A DNA stretch of 64,000 nucleotides from Cellulosimicrobium funkei. GTDB lineage: Bacteria > Actinomycetota > Actinomycetes > Actinomycetales > Cellulomonadaceae. A program made the translations under genes and the position numbers. The notes below the pieces were generated by a model, which saw only the letters and a program-made list of their open reading frames with translations, ran no database searches and was not told the DNA's origin. Of this stretch, positions 18,229 through 25,921 are shown piece after piece. Numbering within the stretch: position 1 is the first letter of the stretch; each line of letters opens with the position of its first letter. Location: NCBI RefSeq assembly GCF_004519295.1, contig NZ_SOZH01000004.1, forward strand, positions 434,001-498,000. Reading direction: 5' to 3'.

Positions 18229-19737
18229 TCAGGGCTCGAGCGACCCGTCGTCGAGGAGGTCCGGCGACGAGCCGAGCAGCGAGCGCGTGATGCGCTCGGC
18301 GTCGGCGGTCATCTCGTGCACGGCCGACCGGAGATCCTCGTCGCCCACGTCGTGCCCGGCCTCGACCGCGCGCAGCACGGCTCGTCGGACGACCTCCTTG
18401 ACGAAGGAGGCGGTCACGCCGTCCGTGCGATCGGCGGCGTCGGCGAGCGCTCCGGAGGTGAACGGCAGGTCGCCGCGGTAGAGCTCGAACAGCCGTAGCC
18501 GCGCCGACGCGTCCGGCAGCGGGATCTCGACCGCGAGGTCGACCCGGCCGGGCCGCTGCGCGAGCGCCCGCTCCAGGAGGTCGGCCCGGTTCGTCGTCAG
18601 GACGAACGCGACGTCGGAGTCGCTGCCGAGGCCGTCCATCGCGTCCAGCACCTCGAACAGCAGTGGCTGCGGGCCGTCGTGGAACGAGCGGTCCTCGGCG
18701 ATGAGGTCGCAGTCCTCGAGCACGATGATCGCGGGCTGCAGCGCGCGAGCCGTCTCGGCGGCGAGCCGGACGAGCCGCAGCGCACCGCCCGCGAGGACGA
18801 TCACCGTCGTGCCCGGGCTCTCGCCGACCAGGTGGCGGACGGTGTGCGTCTTGCCGGTCCCGGGCGGGCCGTAGAGCAGGACGCCGCGCTTGAGGTGCTG
18901 GCCTGCCGCGAGGAGCTCCGTGCGGTGCCGCGCGACGCCGAGCACCTGACGCTCGATCCTGCTCAGCGTGCCGTCCGGGAGCACCACGTCGGTCGCCGGG
19001 ACCCGGTCCCGCCGCAGGAACGTCATGCCGCCGGCCTGCGCGCCGTAGTCCGACGCCGTGAACGTCACGACCTGGCCGCGCAGCACGCTGTGCTCGACCA
19101 TGGCCGCCCGGAGCTCGGCGAGGAGCGACAGGGCGGCGTCCTCCTGGGGGCACATGACCTCGACGCTGCCCTCGTCGCCGTGCCGCGGGTTCGCCGCGCG
19201 CTGCAGGAGCGCGACGGGCGTGCCCGCGTACGCGAAGAGGTGCAGACCGAAGGAGACGGTGCGGCGCTCGCTCTCGGGGCCCGTCGCCGCGCGCGCGTAG
19301 TCCACCGCGCCGACGGGAAACTGGCGCCACAGGGCGGAGTGCTCGACGATCTCGGAGAGGGACGTGTGCATCCGCTGCTCGCCGCCACCGACGCCGACGA
19401 CGCGGCCACCGCCGTGACAGGCGACGACGGCCTCGATCGCGACGTCCGCGTCGACGCTGCGCAGAGCGGACACCGTCTCAGTGACGACCGCGATCGAGCG
19501 CGGGTCGGTGCCGAGGTGCTCGCGCAGCACGTCCGCGACGGACGGCCCGGCGTCGGTCCGCTGCCGCTGGGCCTGCTCGTTGGCGGTCTCCATGAAGGCC
19601 GAGAAGGTCGCGAGGAAGTCGCGCACCGCCGGGTCGTGCGTCGCGCGCCCGGCGTCCTCGCCCTGGTCGGGCGTGCCGCCGAGCGCGCCGCCGGGGGCGG
19701 CTCCCGAGGTGGACGAGGGGCCGGGTTCGAATCGCAT
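18229..19737 (-). CDS. AAA+ ATPase (CDC48-type module)
   Basis: A 502-residue soluble ATPase. The N-terminal 270 residues are not recognised. The AAA domain has Walker A GPPGTGKT at 290-297, Walker B AIIVLEDCD, sensor-1 region FVLTTNRADLLERAL and the arginine finger context QRPGRVD, followed by a helical lid. The order is that of single-ring AAA unfoldase-like proteins. No zinc-protease or other effector domain is seen. ATG at 19737 has TAGTGT six bases upstream (leaderless). It is divergent from purC with only 18 bases between start codons. Function unknown; a protein-remodelling role is inference. Confidence 0.82.
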   Translation of the reverse strand: MRFEPGPSSTSGAAPGGALGGTPDQGEDAGRATHDPAVRDFLATFSAFMETANEQAQRQRTDAGPSVADVLREHLGTDPRSIAVVTETVSALRSVDADVAIEAVVACHGGGRVVGVGGGEQRMHTSLSEIVEHSALWRQFPVGAVDYARAATGPESERRTVSFGLHLFAYAGTPVALLQRAANPRHGDEGSVEVMCPQEDAALSLLAELRAAMVEHSVLRGQVVTFTASDYGAQAGGMTFLRRDRVPATDVVLPDGTLSRIERQVLGVARHRTELLAAGQHLKRGVLLYGPPGTGKTHTVRHLVGESPGTTVIVLAGGALRLVRLAAETARALQPAIIVLEDCDLIAEDRSFHDGPQPLLFEVLDAMDGLGSDSDVAFVLTTNRADLLERALAQRPGRVDLAVEIPLPDASARLRLFELYRGDLPFTSGALADAADRTDGVTASFVKEVVRRAVLRAVEAGHDVGDEDLRSAVHEMTADAERITRSLLGSSPDLLDDGSLEP

Positions 19738-19755
19738 GGTGCGACACTAGGGGCC
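19738..19755. promoter_or_regulatory. Overlapping divergent promoters, AAA ATPase / purC
   Basis: Only 18 bases separate the two start codons. The minus-strand -10 (TAGTGT, complement of 19744-19749) is clear. On the plus strand GACACT at 19743-19748 lies seven bases before the purC GTG. The two -10 elements share the same bases, so the promoters should compete. Confidence 0.45.
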
Positions 19756-20748
19756 GTGACCCACACCCCGCAGGACCCCGGCTCGGCTCTCTCGCTCGGC
19801 GAGGCCGACGCCCTCGACACGGCCGCGCTCGACCTGCCCGGCTGGACGCACGCGTACTCCGGCAAGGTGCGCGACCTGTACACGCCGGACCTGCCGGCCG
19901 TCGGAGGCGTGCACCCCCTGGGCGACGTCGTGCTCGTCGTCGCGAGCGACCGGGTGAGCGCCTACGACCACGTGCTGTCGCCCGGTATCCCCGACAAGGG
20001 TGTCGTGCTCACGCAGCTCAGCCTGTGGTGGTTCGAGCAGCTCGCCGACCTCGTGCCGAACCACGTCGTCTCGACCGCCGTCTCGGCGGTGCCGGGCGAC
20101 GGCCTCGTGCCGGACGTCGTCGCCGGGCGCGCGATGATCTGCCGCCGCCTCGACATGTTCCCGGTCGAGTGCGTGGCCCGCGGGTACCTGACGGGCTCCG
20201 GCCTCGTGGAGTACCGCGCGGGCGGCGAGGTGTGCGGCGTGCCGCTGCCCGACGGCCTCGTCGACGGGTCGCGCCTGCCCGAGCCGATCTTCACGCCGGC
20301 GACGAAGGCGGCCGTGGGCGAGCACGACGAGAACGTCTCCTTCGACGTCGTGGCCGAGCAGATCGGCCTCGACGACGCCACGCGCCTGCGCGACCTCACG
20401 CTCGCCGTCTACGCGCGCGCCGAGGAGATCGCGCGCGATCGCGGCGTGATCCTCGCGGACACCAAGCTCGAGTTCGGCGTGGACCCGGCGACGGGGGAGA
20501 CGGTGCTCGGCGACGAGGTGCTCACGCCCGACTCGTCGCGCTTCTGGCCCGCGGACCAGTGGGAGCCGGGCCGCGCGCAGCCGAGCTTCGACAAGCAGTT
20601 CGTGCGCGACTGGCTCGCGTCGCCCGCGTCGGGCTGGGACCGCGCCGCGGACACCCCGCCGCCGTCGATCCCGGCCGACGTCGTCGCACGTACCCGCGCG
20701 CGCTACCTCGAGGCGTACGAGCGGCTCACCGGGTCGACGCTCGCCTGA
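19756..20748 (+). CDS. purC: Phosphoribosylaminoimidazole-succinocarboxamide synthase
   Basis: SAICAR synthetase, which adds aspartate to CAIR with ATP in purine synthesis. The 330-residue protein (the longer actinobacterial/yeast-like form) shows YSGKVRDLY, VVASDRVSAYDHVL, the GIPDKG and RRLDMFPVECVARGYLTGSG stretches, ILADTKLEFG and DEVLTPDSSRFWP with the metal-binding Asp residues. GTG at 19756 is the only plausible start and is leaderless or nearly so. It ends in a heptamer repeat tract whose first unit overlaps the stop codon. Confidence 0.96.
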   Translation: MTHTPQDPGSALSLGEADALDTAALDLPGWTHAYSGKVRDLYTPDLPAVGGVHPLGDVVLVVASDRVSAYDHVLSPGIPDKGVVLTQLSLWWFEQLADLVPNHVVSTAVSAVPGDGLVPDVVAGRAMICRRLDMFPVECVARGYLTGSGLVEYRAGGEVCGVPLPDGLVDGSRLPEPIFTPATKAAVGEHDENVSFDVVAEQIGLDDATRLRDLTLAVYARAEEIARDRGVILADTKLEFGVDPATGETVLGDEVLTPDSSRFWPADQWEPGRAQPSFDKQFVRDWLASPASGWDRAADTPPPSIPADVVARTRARYLEAYERLTGSTLA

Positions 20749-20771
20749 CGCCTGACGCCTGACGCCTGACG
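20744..20771. repeat. Heptanucleotide tandem repeat
   Basis: Four exact copies of CCTGACG run head to tail, the first covering the purC stop codon, with a further CCTGACGCC 20 bases later (around 20779). In-frame TGA codons recur in the repeat. It is a simple-sequence tract with no visible function, perhaps unstable in copy number. Confidence 0.85.
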
Positions 20772-20798
20772 CTTCTCTCCTGACGCCTCTCCCCACCC

Positions 20799-21158
20799 TC
20801 ACGCGGTCCGGAGGGTGCCGGGCCGGAGGTAGGTGTGCCCGCTCGGCGCGGTCCACCGGACCGACCCGTCGGCGAGCAGCGCCGGGCGCCAGCCGTCGCG
20901 TGCGCGGACGACCCGGTGGTGGCGGCACAGTGCGACGAGGTTGTCGGCCCCGTGCGTGGACTCCGCGTCGTCGTCCGTGCCTGTGCTCGTGCCCGGCCGC
21001 GGGGCGACCAGGTGGTCGAGGTCGCAGCGGAACGCCGGTACGCGGCAGCCCGGGAAGACGCACGTCCCGTCGCGCGCGAGGACGCGGGCCACGGTGGCCG
21101 GCGCGGGTCGTGAACGGCCGCGGTCGATCGTCGGGACGGGTGCTGCCGGTGCGTCCAT
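20799..21158 (-). CDS. Stand-alone HNH nuclease domain protein (DUF222/13E12-type remnant)
   Basis: A 119-residue protein that matches only the C-terminal HNH part of the actinobacterial DUF222-HNH (13E12 repeat) family: ARDGTCVFPGC, RCDLDHLVAPRPG, NLVALCRHHR and the terminal DGSVRWTAPSGHTYLRPG. Zinc Cys pairs and the HNH His residues are kept, so the fold may be intact, but the roughly 300-residue DUF222 region usual upstream is absent. ATG at 21158 has GGAGG six bases before it, and a perfect SOS box lies about 90 bases upstream. Either an in-frame deletion product or a genuine small SOS-induced HNH protein. Confidence 0.75.
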   Translation of the reverse strand: MDAPAAPVPTIDRGRSRPAPATVARVLARDGTCVFPGCRVPAFRCDLDHLVAPRPGTSTGTDDDAESTHGADNLVALCRHHRVVRARDGWRPALLADGSVRWTAPSGHTYLRPGTLRTA

Positions 21159-21245
21159 GGGGAGCCTCCGTGCGTCGTCGGGCGAGGTGTCGTGCGAGGG
21201 CGGGGAAGGGGCAGGACCCCGCCCTCGCACCGTGCTCGAGCGTGC

Positions 21246-21267
21246 GTCTCGAACACGTGTTCGAGAC
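21246..21267. promoter_or_regulatory. LexA (SOS) box
   Basis: A 22-bp perfect palindrome contains TCGAAC-ACGT-GTTCGA (21249-21264), an exact match to the mycobacterial/actinobacterial LexA consensus TCGAACnnnnGTTCGA. On the minus strand a -10 TAGTCT (complement of 21264-21269) overlaps its edge, so LexA should block the HNH gene. The PadR gene on the other strand starts 67 bases away and could also be affected. Confidence 0.8.
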
Positions 21268-21318
21268 TAGCCCCACCCTCCGACACGCGCCGAGCACTTG
21301 CGCACATAGGTCGCCGGG

Positions 21319-21330
21319 CGATATATATCG
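21319..21330. promoter_or_regulatory. Palindromic AT-rich operator/-10 of the padR gene
   Basis: CGATATATATCG is a perfect 12-bp palindrome three bases before the padR ATG and supplies the only AT-rich -10 in the region. PadR-type regulators often bind ATAT-rich inverted repeats at their own promoters, so autoregulation is likely. Confidence 0.55.
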
Positions 21331-21333
21331 ACC

Positions 21334-21705
21334 ATGGTCACCTCAGCCCCGTTCCGCATGACGGAGCAGGCGTACCTCGTGCTCCTCGCGCTCAGCGGGG
21401 AGCCGCTCCACGGCTACGCCGTCATCCGGTCGGTGAGCGATCTCTCCGACGGCCGTACCCGCCTCGGCGCGGGCACCCTCTACGGGAACCTCGACCGTCT
21501 CGTCGCGGCCGGTCTCGTGGAGCCGACGGGCGAGGAGGTCGTCGACGGCCGGCTGCGTCGCTACTACCGCGCGACCGACGACGGGCGCCGCGCAGCGCGC
21601 GCCGAGACCCTGCGCCTCGCCGAGCTCGCGGAGCGCGCGCGCCGGTCGCTCTCCCGCGGTGCCGGTCGGGGTGCCGCCGACGGTCTCGCCGGGAGCGGCG
21701 CGTGA
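21334..21705 (+). CDS. PadR-family transcriptional regulator
   Basis: A 123-residue winged-helix repressor. MTEQAYLVLLALSGEPLHGYAVIRSV is the PadR N-terminal helix and recognition region, GAGTLYGNLDRLVAAGLVE the second half of the DNA-binding domain, and GRLRRYYRATDDGRRAA the wing and dimer helix. The C-terminal tail is short and Gly/Ala-rich. It overlaps the next gene by four bases (GTGA), the usual arrangement of PadR with a membrane-protein partner. A palindrome covering its -10 suggests autoregulation. The inducer is unknown. Confidence 0.9.
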   Translation: MVTSAPFRMTEQAYLVLLALSGEPLHGYAVIRSVSDLSDGRTRLGAGTLYGNLDRLVAAGLVEPTGEEVVDGRLRRYYRATDDGRRAARAETLRLAELAERARRSLSRGAGRGAADGLAGSGA

Positions 21706-22322
21706 CCGGGCGACGGGCCGCCGCCGACGGCGCGCAGCCCGGCCGCCCTGCCCGCGGGGCGCGCGGCGCAGACCGGTACGAGCGGTCCGCGCGGTTCTGG
21801 CTGCGCGCCTACCCCCGGCGCTGGCGCGACCTGCACGGGGACGAGGCGCTCGCCGTCCTGCTCGACCTGGCGCCCGAGCCGGACGCCGGCGCCGCTCCGC
21901 GCGGCATCGGCGCCCGCGAGGCGTGGGGCCTCGTGCGCGCGGGGTGGGCGCTGCGGTGGCGCGAGCACCCGCCGCTCGGGCGCTGGCTGCTCTACCGGTC
22001 GCTCGACCTGCGGCTCCCCGCGCGGTACTGGTGGTGGGTCGCCGACGACATCCACGGGGCGCTCTATCCGTGGCGCGTCACCCTGGGCAGCCTGGGGACC
22101 GCGCTGGCGGTGTTCTACGGGTGGCCCGTCCTGGGCCATGCGCTGTTCTCGTACGACGTCACTCGGCCGGACCTGTGGATGGGTGCGCTGTGGTGCGCGG
22201 CTGCACTCGTGAGCGGGTTCCTGTTCCGGCGGTCCCACGTCGACCGGGCCTGGCGCAAGCACGTGCTCGACGGCAACATCCCGGTCGACACCCCGGACCA
22301 GCGCCGCACCGCGGGCGGCTGA
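21702..22322 (+). CDS. Hypothetical membrane protein paired with PadR
   Basis: A 206-residue protein not assigned to a family with certainty. The N-terminal 110 residues are charged and contain FWLRAYPRRWRDLHGDEALAVLLDLA, a motif found in PadR-linked membrane proteins (permease-like DUF families). Two hydrophobic segments follow near residues 128-150 and 160-180, then a basic tail. GTG at 21702 overlaps the padR stop codon, implying translational coupling and that PadR controls it. It may act in envelope stress or drug response; that is inference from the pairing. Confidence 0.7.
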   Translation: MTGRRAAADGAQPGRPARGARGADRYERSARFWLRAYPRRWRDLHGDEALAVLLDLAPEPDAGAAPRGIGAREAWGLVRAGWALRWREHPPLGRWLLYRSLDLRLPARYWWWVADDIHGALYPWRVTLGSLGTALAVFYGWPVLGHALFSYDVTRPDLWMGALWCAAALVSGFLFRRSHVDRAWRKHVLDGNIPVDTPDQRRTAGG

Positions 22323-22373
22323 GCACGCCCGCTCACCGTGCGGACGCCCGACCGGGCGGGTGCGCGCGCCCGC

Positions 22374-22379
22374 TAGACT
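22374..22379 (+). promoter_or_regulatory. -10 element for purS-purQ
   Basis: TAGACT, identical to the elements before purD and purL, about 120 bases upstream of the purS start codon. No clear -35 was seen. Confidence 0.45.
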
Positions 22380-22499
22380 GAGCGCGGAATCCCGCCGTCG
22401 GCTCCCGCTCGTCCCGTCCTCCCGGGCGTCCTCGACGCCCGTGACGTGGCCGGGATCCCGGAGCCCCGGCCCTCCCAACACTCTCGCCAAGGAGCCCCC

Positions 22500-22787
22500 G
22501 TGGGACGCGTCGTCGTCGAGGTCATGCCCAAGCCCGAGATCCTGGACCCGCAGGGCAAGGCCGTCGTCGGGGCGCTGCCGCGCCTCGGCTTCACCCAGTT
22601 CACCTCCGTCCGCCAGGGCAAGCGGTTCGAGCTCGAGGTCGAGGGCCCGGTGACGCCGGAGGTCCTTGCCGCCGCCGAGGAGGCCGCGGTGAAGCTCCTG
22701 TCGAACCCCGTCATCGAGGACGTCGTGCGCGTCGCCGACATCGAGACGGACGCCGCCGCGACGATCACGTCGCAGGGTCTCGCCTGA
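22500..22787 (+). CDS. purS: Phosphoribosylformylglycinamidine synthase subunit PurS
   Basis: Small third subunit of the PurS-PurQ-PurL complex that converts FGAR to FGAM; it bridges the other two subunits and helps channel ammonia. The 95-residue product starts [21 protein letters not shown], holds [19 protein letters not shown] and ends after [11 protein letters not shown], as in the family. GTG at 22500 is preceded by AAGGAG at five bases. Its stop overlaps purQ by one base (TGATG). purL, its obligate partner, lies about 40 kb away in this window rather than next door. Confidence 0.94.
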   Translation: MGRVVVEVMPKPEILDPQGKAVVGALPRLGFTQFTSVRQGKRFELEVEGPVTPEVLAAAEEAAVKLLSNPVIEDVVRVADIETDAAATITSQGLA

Positions 22788-23506
22788 TGACCGCCTCGGC
22801 TCTCGCGACGGCCACGGTCGGCGTCGTCACCTTCCCCGGCACGCTCGACGACCGCGACGCCGCGCGCGCGGTGCGTCTCGCGGGCGGCGAGGCGGTGTCG
22901 CTCTGGCACGCCGACGCCGACCTCCACGGCGTGGACGCGGTCGTCCTGCCCGGCGGCTTCTCCTACGGCGACTACCTGCGCGCGGGCGCGATCAGCCGCT
23001 TCGCGCCGGTCATGGAGTCGATCGTGGACGCCGCGAAGGGCGGCATGCCCGTGCTCGGCATCTGCAACGGCTTCCAGATCCTCACCGAGGCCCACCTGCT
23101 CCCGGGGTCGATGGTCAAGAACGACCACCTGCACTTCGTGTGCCGCGAGCAGGTCCTCGTGGTCGAGAACGCCGACACCGCCTGGACGCGCGACTACACG
23201 GCCGGCCAGCGCATCACGATCCCGCTGAAGAACCAGGACGGGCAGTTCGTCGCCGACGAGCGGACGCTCGACGAGCTCGAGGCCGAGGGGCGCGTCGTCT
23301 TCCGCTACGACGGGTGGAACCCGAACGGGTCGCGCCGCGGCATCGCGGGCATCTCGAACGCGGCGGGCAACGTCGTCGGCCTCATGCCCCACCCGGAGCA
23401 CGCCGTCGAGCCCGGCTTCGGCCCGGCGGCCGAGGCCGGCCCGCGCGCCGGCACCGACGGTCTCGGGTTCTTCACGTCCGTCCTGGGCGCGCTCGTCCGC
23501 GCGTGA
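22787..23506 (+). CDS. purQ: Phosphoribosylformylglycinamidine synthase subunit PurQ
   Basis: Glutamine amidotransferase subunit of FGAM synthase, 239 residues, class I triad type. It shows [17 protein letters not shown], the nucleophile in GICNGFQ (Cys93), the internal KNQDGQF region and the C-terminal His-Glu pair in [13 protein letters not shown] overlaps the purS stop. Its own stop overlaps the GTG of the following double-GNAT gene (GTGA), so the three genes probably form one operon from the promoter near 22374. Confidence 0.95.
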   Translation: MTASALATATVGVVTFPGTLDDRDAARAVRLAGGEAVSLWHADADLHGVDAVVLPGGFSYGDYLRAGAISRFAPVMESIVDAAKGGMPVLGICNGFQILTEAHLLPGSMVKNDHLHFVCREQVLVVENADTAWTRDYTAGQRITIPLKNQDGQFVADERTLDELEAEGRVVFRYDGWNPNGSRRGIAGISNAAGNVVGLMPHPEHAVEPGFGPAAEAGPRAGTDGLGFFTSVLGALVRA

Positions 23507-24660
23507 CGCTCCCGCGCGTCCTGCCCGACGCCGTCGGGCGCCCCGGGACCGGGGTCGTCACCGTGGCGACGGTCCCGGCGGACGACGCCGCGGCCGAGCG
23601 GCTGCGGTCGCGGCAGCAGGCGGAGCTCGCGGTGCGCTACGGCGAGCCCGACGCCGGCACGTTCGCCCCCGAGGCGGCGCTCGCGAACGTCGTGGTCCGG
23701 GAGGACGGCGAGCCGGTCGCGTTCGTCGCGCTGCGCGACGTCTCCGGCACGCCGGACGGACGCGGCGGCACGCACCCCGCGCGGACCGGCGAGGTGAAGC
23801 GCCTGTACGTCGAGCCCGCCCACCGGGGTCGCGGGCACGCACGCACCGCGATGCGCGCGCTGCACGAGCGCGCGGTCGCCGCGGGCCTCGACCGGCTCGT
23901 GCTCGAGACGGGCACGCTCCAGCCGGAGTCCATCGACCTCTACCTCTCGCTCGGGTACGTGCCGATCGAGTCGTACGGCCACTACGCCGGGCAGCCGCTC
24001 TCGCGCTGCTTCGCGCTCGACCTGCGCGTGTCGCCCGCCGCTGCGTCGGATGCCGCCGGAGCGCGGACCGCCGCGCCGGATGCCACCGGACCACGGGGCG
24101 CTGCGCTGGACGGCACGAGGTCGGGGTCCGGCGCCGCGGCGGGCGGCCTGGTCGTCGGGGGTGCGGCGGTCGAGCTCCGAGCCGTCCCGTGGGACGACCC
24201 CGACGCGGCAGCGCTGCGCCGCGAGATGCACGAGACGTCGTCGGCCGTCCTGTACCCCGAGCTCTTCAGCGGCCTCGACTCCGCCGGGGGCTTCGAGGCC
24301 GTGGACGCGCGCCTGGGAGCGGACGTCGTGGTCACCCTCGTCGCGTACCGGGACGGCGAGGCGCTCGGGTGCGCGTCGCTGCGACGGCCCGAGCCCGGCG
24401 CGCCGCAGGACGCGCTCGAGGTGAAGAAGGTGTTCGTGCGCGAAAGCGCGCGCCGCACGGGGACCGCGCGCCGGCTCCTCGACGGGCTGGAGACGGCGGC
24501 GCGTGAGCGCGGGGTCTCCACGCTCCTGCTCGAGACGGGCATCCGCCAGCCCGGCGCCATCGCGCTCTACCGCTCGCTCGGCTTCCGTGCCGTCGCGCAC
24601 TTCCCGCCCTACGACGGCGACAACCACGTCGCGCTGTGCTTCGCCAAGCCGCTGACCTGA
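23503..24660 (+). CDS. Tandem GNAT acetyltransferase (two domains)
   Basis: A 385-residue protein with two GNAT folds. Domain 1, about residues 15-170, has the acetyl-CoA loop [15 protein letters not shown] and ends [16 protein letters not shown]. Domain 2, about 220-385, has [17 protein letters not shown] (the second Gly of the usual R/QxxGxG/A loop is replaced) and [17 protein letters not shown] linker of about 50 residues is Ala/Gly-rich with a near-repeat (AAxDAxGARxAA). Domain 2's altered acetyl-CoA loop may reduce activity. Its start overlaps the purQ stop by four bases; the reason for coupling to purine synthesis is unclear. Substrate unknown. Confidence 0.85.
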   Translation: MTLPRVLPDAVGRPGTGVVTVATVPADDAAAERLRSRQQAELAVRYGEPDAGTFAPEAALANVVVREDGEPVAFVALRDVSGTPDGRGGTHPARTGEVKRLYVEPAHRGRGHARTAMRALHERAVAAGLDRLVLETGTLQPESIDLYLSLGYVPIESYGHYAGQPLSRCFALDLRVSPAAASDAAGARTAAPDATGPRGAALDGTRSGSGAAAGGLVVGGAAVELRAVPWDDPDAAALRREMHETSSAVLYPELFSGLDSAGGFEAVDARLGADVVVTLVAYRDGEALGCASLRRPEPGAPQDALEVKKVFVRESARRTGTARRLLDGLETAARERGVSTLLLETGIRQPGAIALYRSLGFRAVAHFPPYDGDNHVALCFAKPLT

Positions 24661-24706
24661 GGCGATACCCCGCCGTGCCGCATATGACCGCGCTGTCCGG
24701 TTCCGC

Positions 24707-24712
24707 TAGGGT
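24707..24712 (+). promoter_or_regulatory. -10 element, leaderless small gene
   Basis: TAGGGT lies six bases before the GTG at 24719. Confidence 0.45.
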
Positions 24713-24718
24713 GGACCG

Positions 24719-25033
24719 GTGATCCCCCTCGCGTCCGGCGCCCACTCCGTGGCCTCCGTCGTCCTCGAGCTGCTCGGGTGGGTCTCCGCAGCCGTGACGC
24801 GGGTGCCCGGACGGATCGGTGCGCTCGCGGCGGAAGTGCGCGAGACCGCGGCGGGCTCGGGCCTCCCGGTCGGCGAGGTGACCGACCTCTATGCCGACTT
24901 CCCCGTCCGCCTCGCGCTCGCCGTCGGCGCCGTCGCGCTGGTGTGCGCGGTGGTCGCCCTCGTCCACGGCCTGCGGCAGCGGCCCGGCGCCGCGGGCACC
25001 GAGGGCGACACCGGGCGCGTCACCGGGAGCTGA
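24719..25033 (+). CDS. Small hypothetical membrane protein
   Basis: A 104-residue protein of unknown function. A weakly hydrophobic N-terminus (residues 8-28) precedes an amphipathic stretch, and a clear membrane helix lies near 66-88 (RLALAVGAVALVCAVVALVHG) followed by a polar, Gly/Arg-rich tail. GTG start with TAGGGT six bases upstream. Its 3' end overlaps the end of the converging oxidoreductase gene by 14 bases. The placement of the -10 and good codon bias argue that it is real; I do not recognise a family. Confidence 0.6.
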   Translation: MIPLASGAHSVASVVLELLGWVSAAVTRVPGRIGALAAEVRETAAGSGLPVGEVTDLYADFPVRLALAVGAVALVCAVVALVHGLRQRPGAAGTEGDTGRVTGS

Positions 25034-25892
25034 GCAGCGGCGCGACCTCTCGCCCGAGGAAGCGCACGAACGCCTCGACGTCGGGCTCGTCCGCGGTCGG
25101 CTGGACCGCCACGGCCGTCGCGCCCGCCTCCGCGAGAGCCAGGACGCCCGCCGCGACCGCCTGCGCGTCGCCCGCGGCGCCGATGCCCCGACCGGGCTCC
25201 GCGCCCCACACCGGCAGCTCGCGGTCGACCCGCGCCTGCGCGTCCGGGCCCGTCGCGGCGATGAGCGTCGCGTGGACGTCGAACCCGGGGCCCGCACCGC
25301 CCTCGCGCGCGACGGCCGCCGCGCCCCGCACGTCCTCGGGGGTCAGCGCGTTCGTGAGGATGAGACCGTCGCCGAGCTCGCCGGCCAGCGCGAGCGTCCG
25401 CGGCCCCGACCCGCCCAGCCACAGCGGGACGGGACCCGTGGGCGGCCAGTCGAGCCGGACGGCGTCGAGCGTGACGTACCGGCCGTCCGTCGTGACCTCC
25501 TCGCCCGCGAGCAGGCTGCGCAGCGCCGTCGCGTGCTCGCGCAGGAGCGTCAGGGGAGACGCGACGCGCACCCCCGCCTGCCCCATCCACTCCTGGACGC
25601 CGTGCCCGAACCCCGCGACGAGGCGACCGGGGAACATCCGCGCGAGCGTCGCCACCTCCATCGCCGTGATCGCCGTGCTGCGCAGCGGGGCGGGCATGAG
25701 CCCGATGCCGACGCGCACGCGCTCGGTCCACGCCAGGGCAGCGGCCGCCGAGGCGAGTCCGGACTGCTTGAAGCAGTCCTCCCACACCCAGAGGTCGTCG
25801 AGGCCGGCGTCCTCCGCCGTCGTCGCGAGCCGCCGCAGGCTCTCGGGTGCGTGGGTGGGCACGAACGCGATACCGAGCCGTGGTGTCGTCAT
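25020..25892 (-). CDS. LLM-class (F420-type) oxidoreductase
   Basis: Luciferase-like monooxygenase-fold enzyme, 290 residues, of the group that often uses coenzyme F420 in actinobacteria. It shows the N-terminal LGIAFVPTHAPESL, LDDLWVWEDCFKQSGLASAAAAL, IGLMPAPLRSTAITAMEVATLARMFPGRLVAGFGHGVQEWM and WLGGSGPRTLALAGELGDGLIL, all typical of TIM-barrel LLM proteins. ATG at 25892 is chosen; an upstream in-frame ATG would add five residues. The substrate and the exact flavin cannot be read from the sequence. Confidence 0.85.
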   Translation of the reverse strand: MTTPRLGIAFVPTHAPESLRRLATTAEDAGLDDLWVWEDCFKQSGLASAAAALAWTERVRVGIGLMPAPLRSTAITAMEVATLARMFPGRLVAGFGHGVQEWMGQAGVRVASPLTLLREHATALRSLLAGEEVTTDGRYVTLDAVRLDWPPTGPVPLWLGGSGPRTLALAGELGDGLILTNALTPEDVRGAAAVAREGGAGPGFDVHATLIAATGPDAQARVDRELPVWGAEPGRGIGAAGDAQAVAAGVLALAEAGATAVAVQPTADEPDVEAFVRFLGREVAPLLSSR

Positions 25893-25921
25893 CCCGTCAT
25901 CGTGCACCGTGGCACCGACAG

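Noticed and set aside
20744-20790. Tandem heptamers as a CRISPR array
   Set aside because: Units are seven bases with no spacers.
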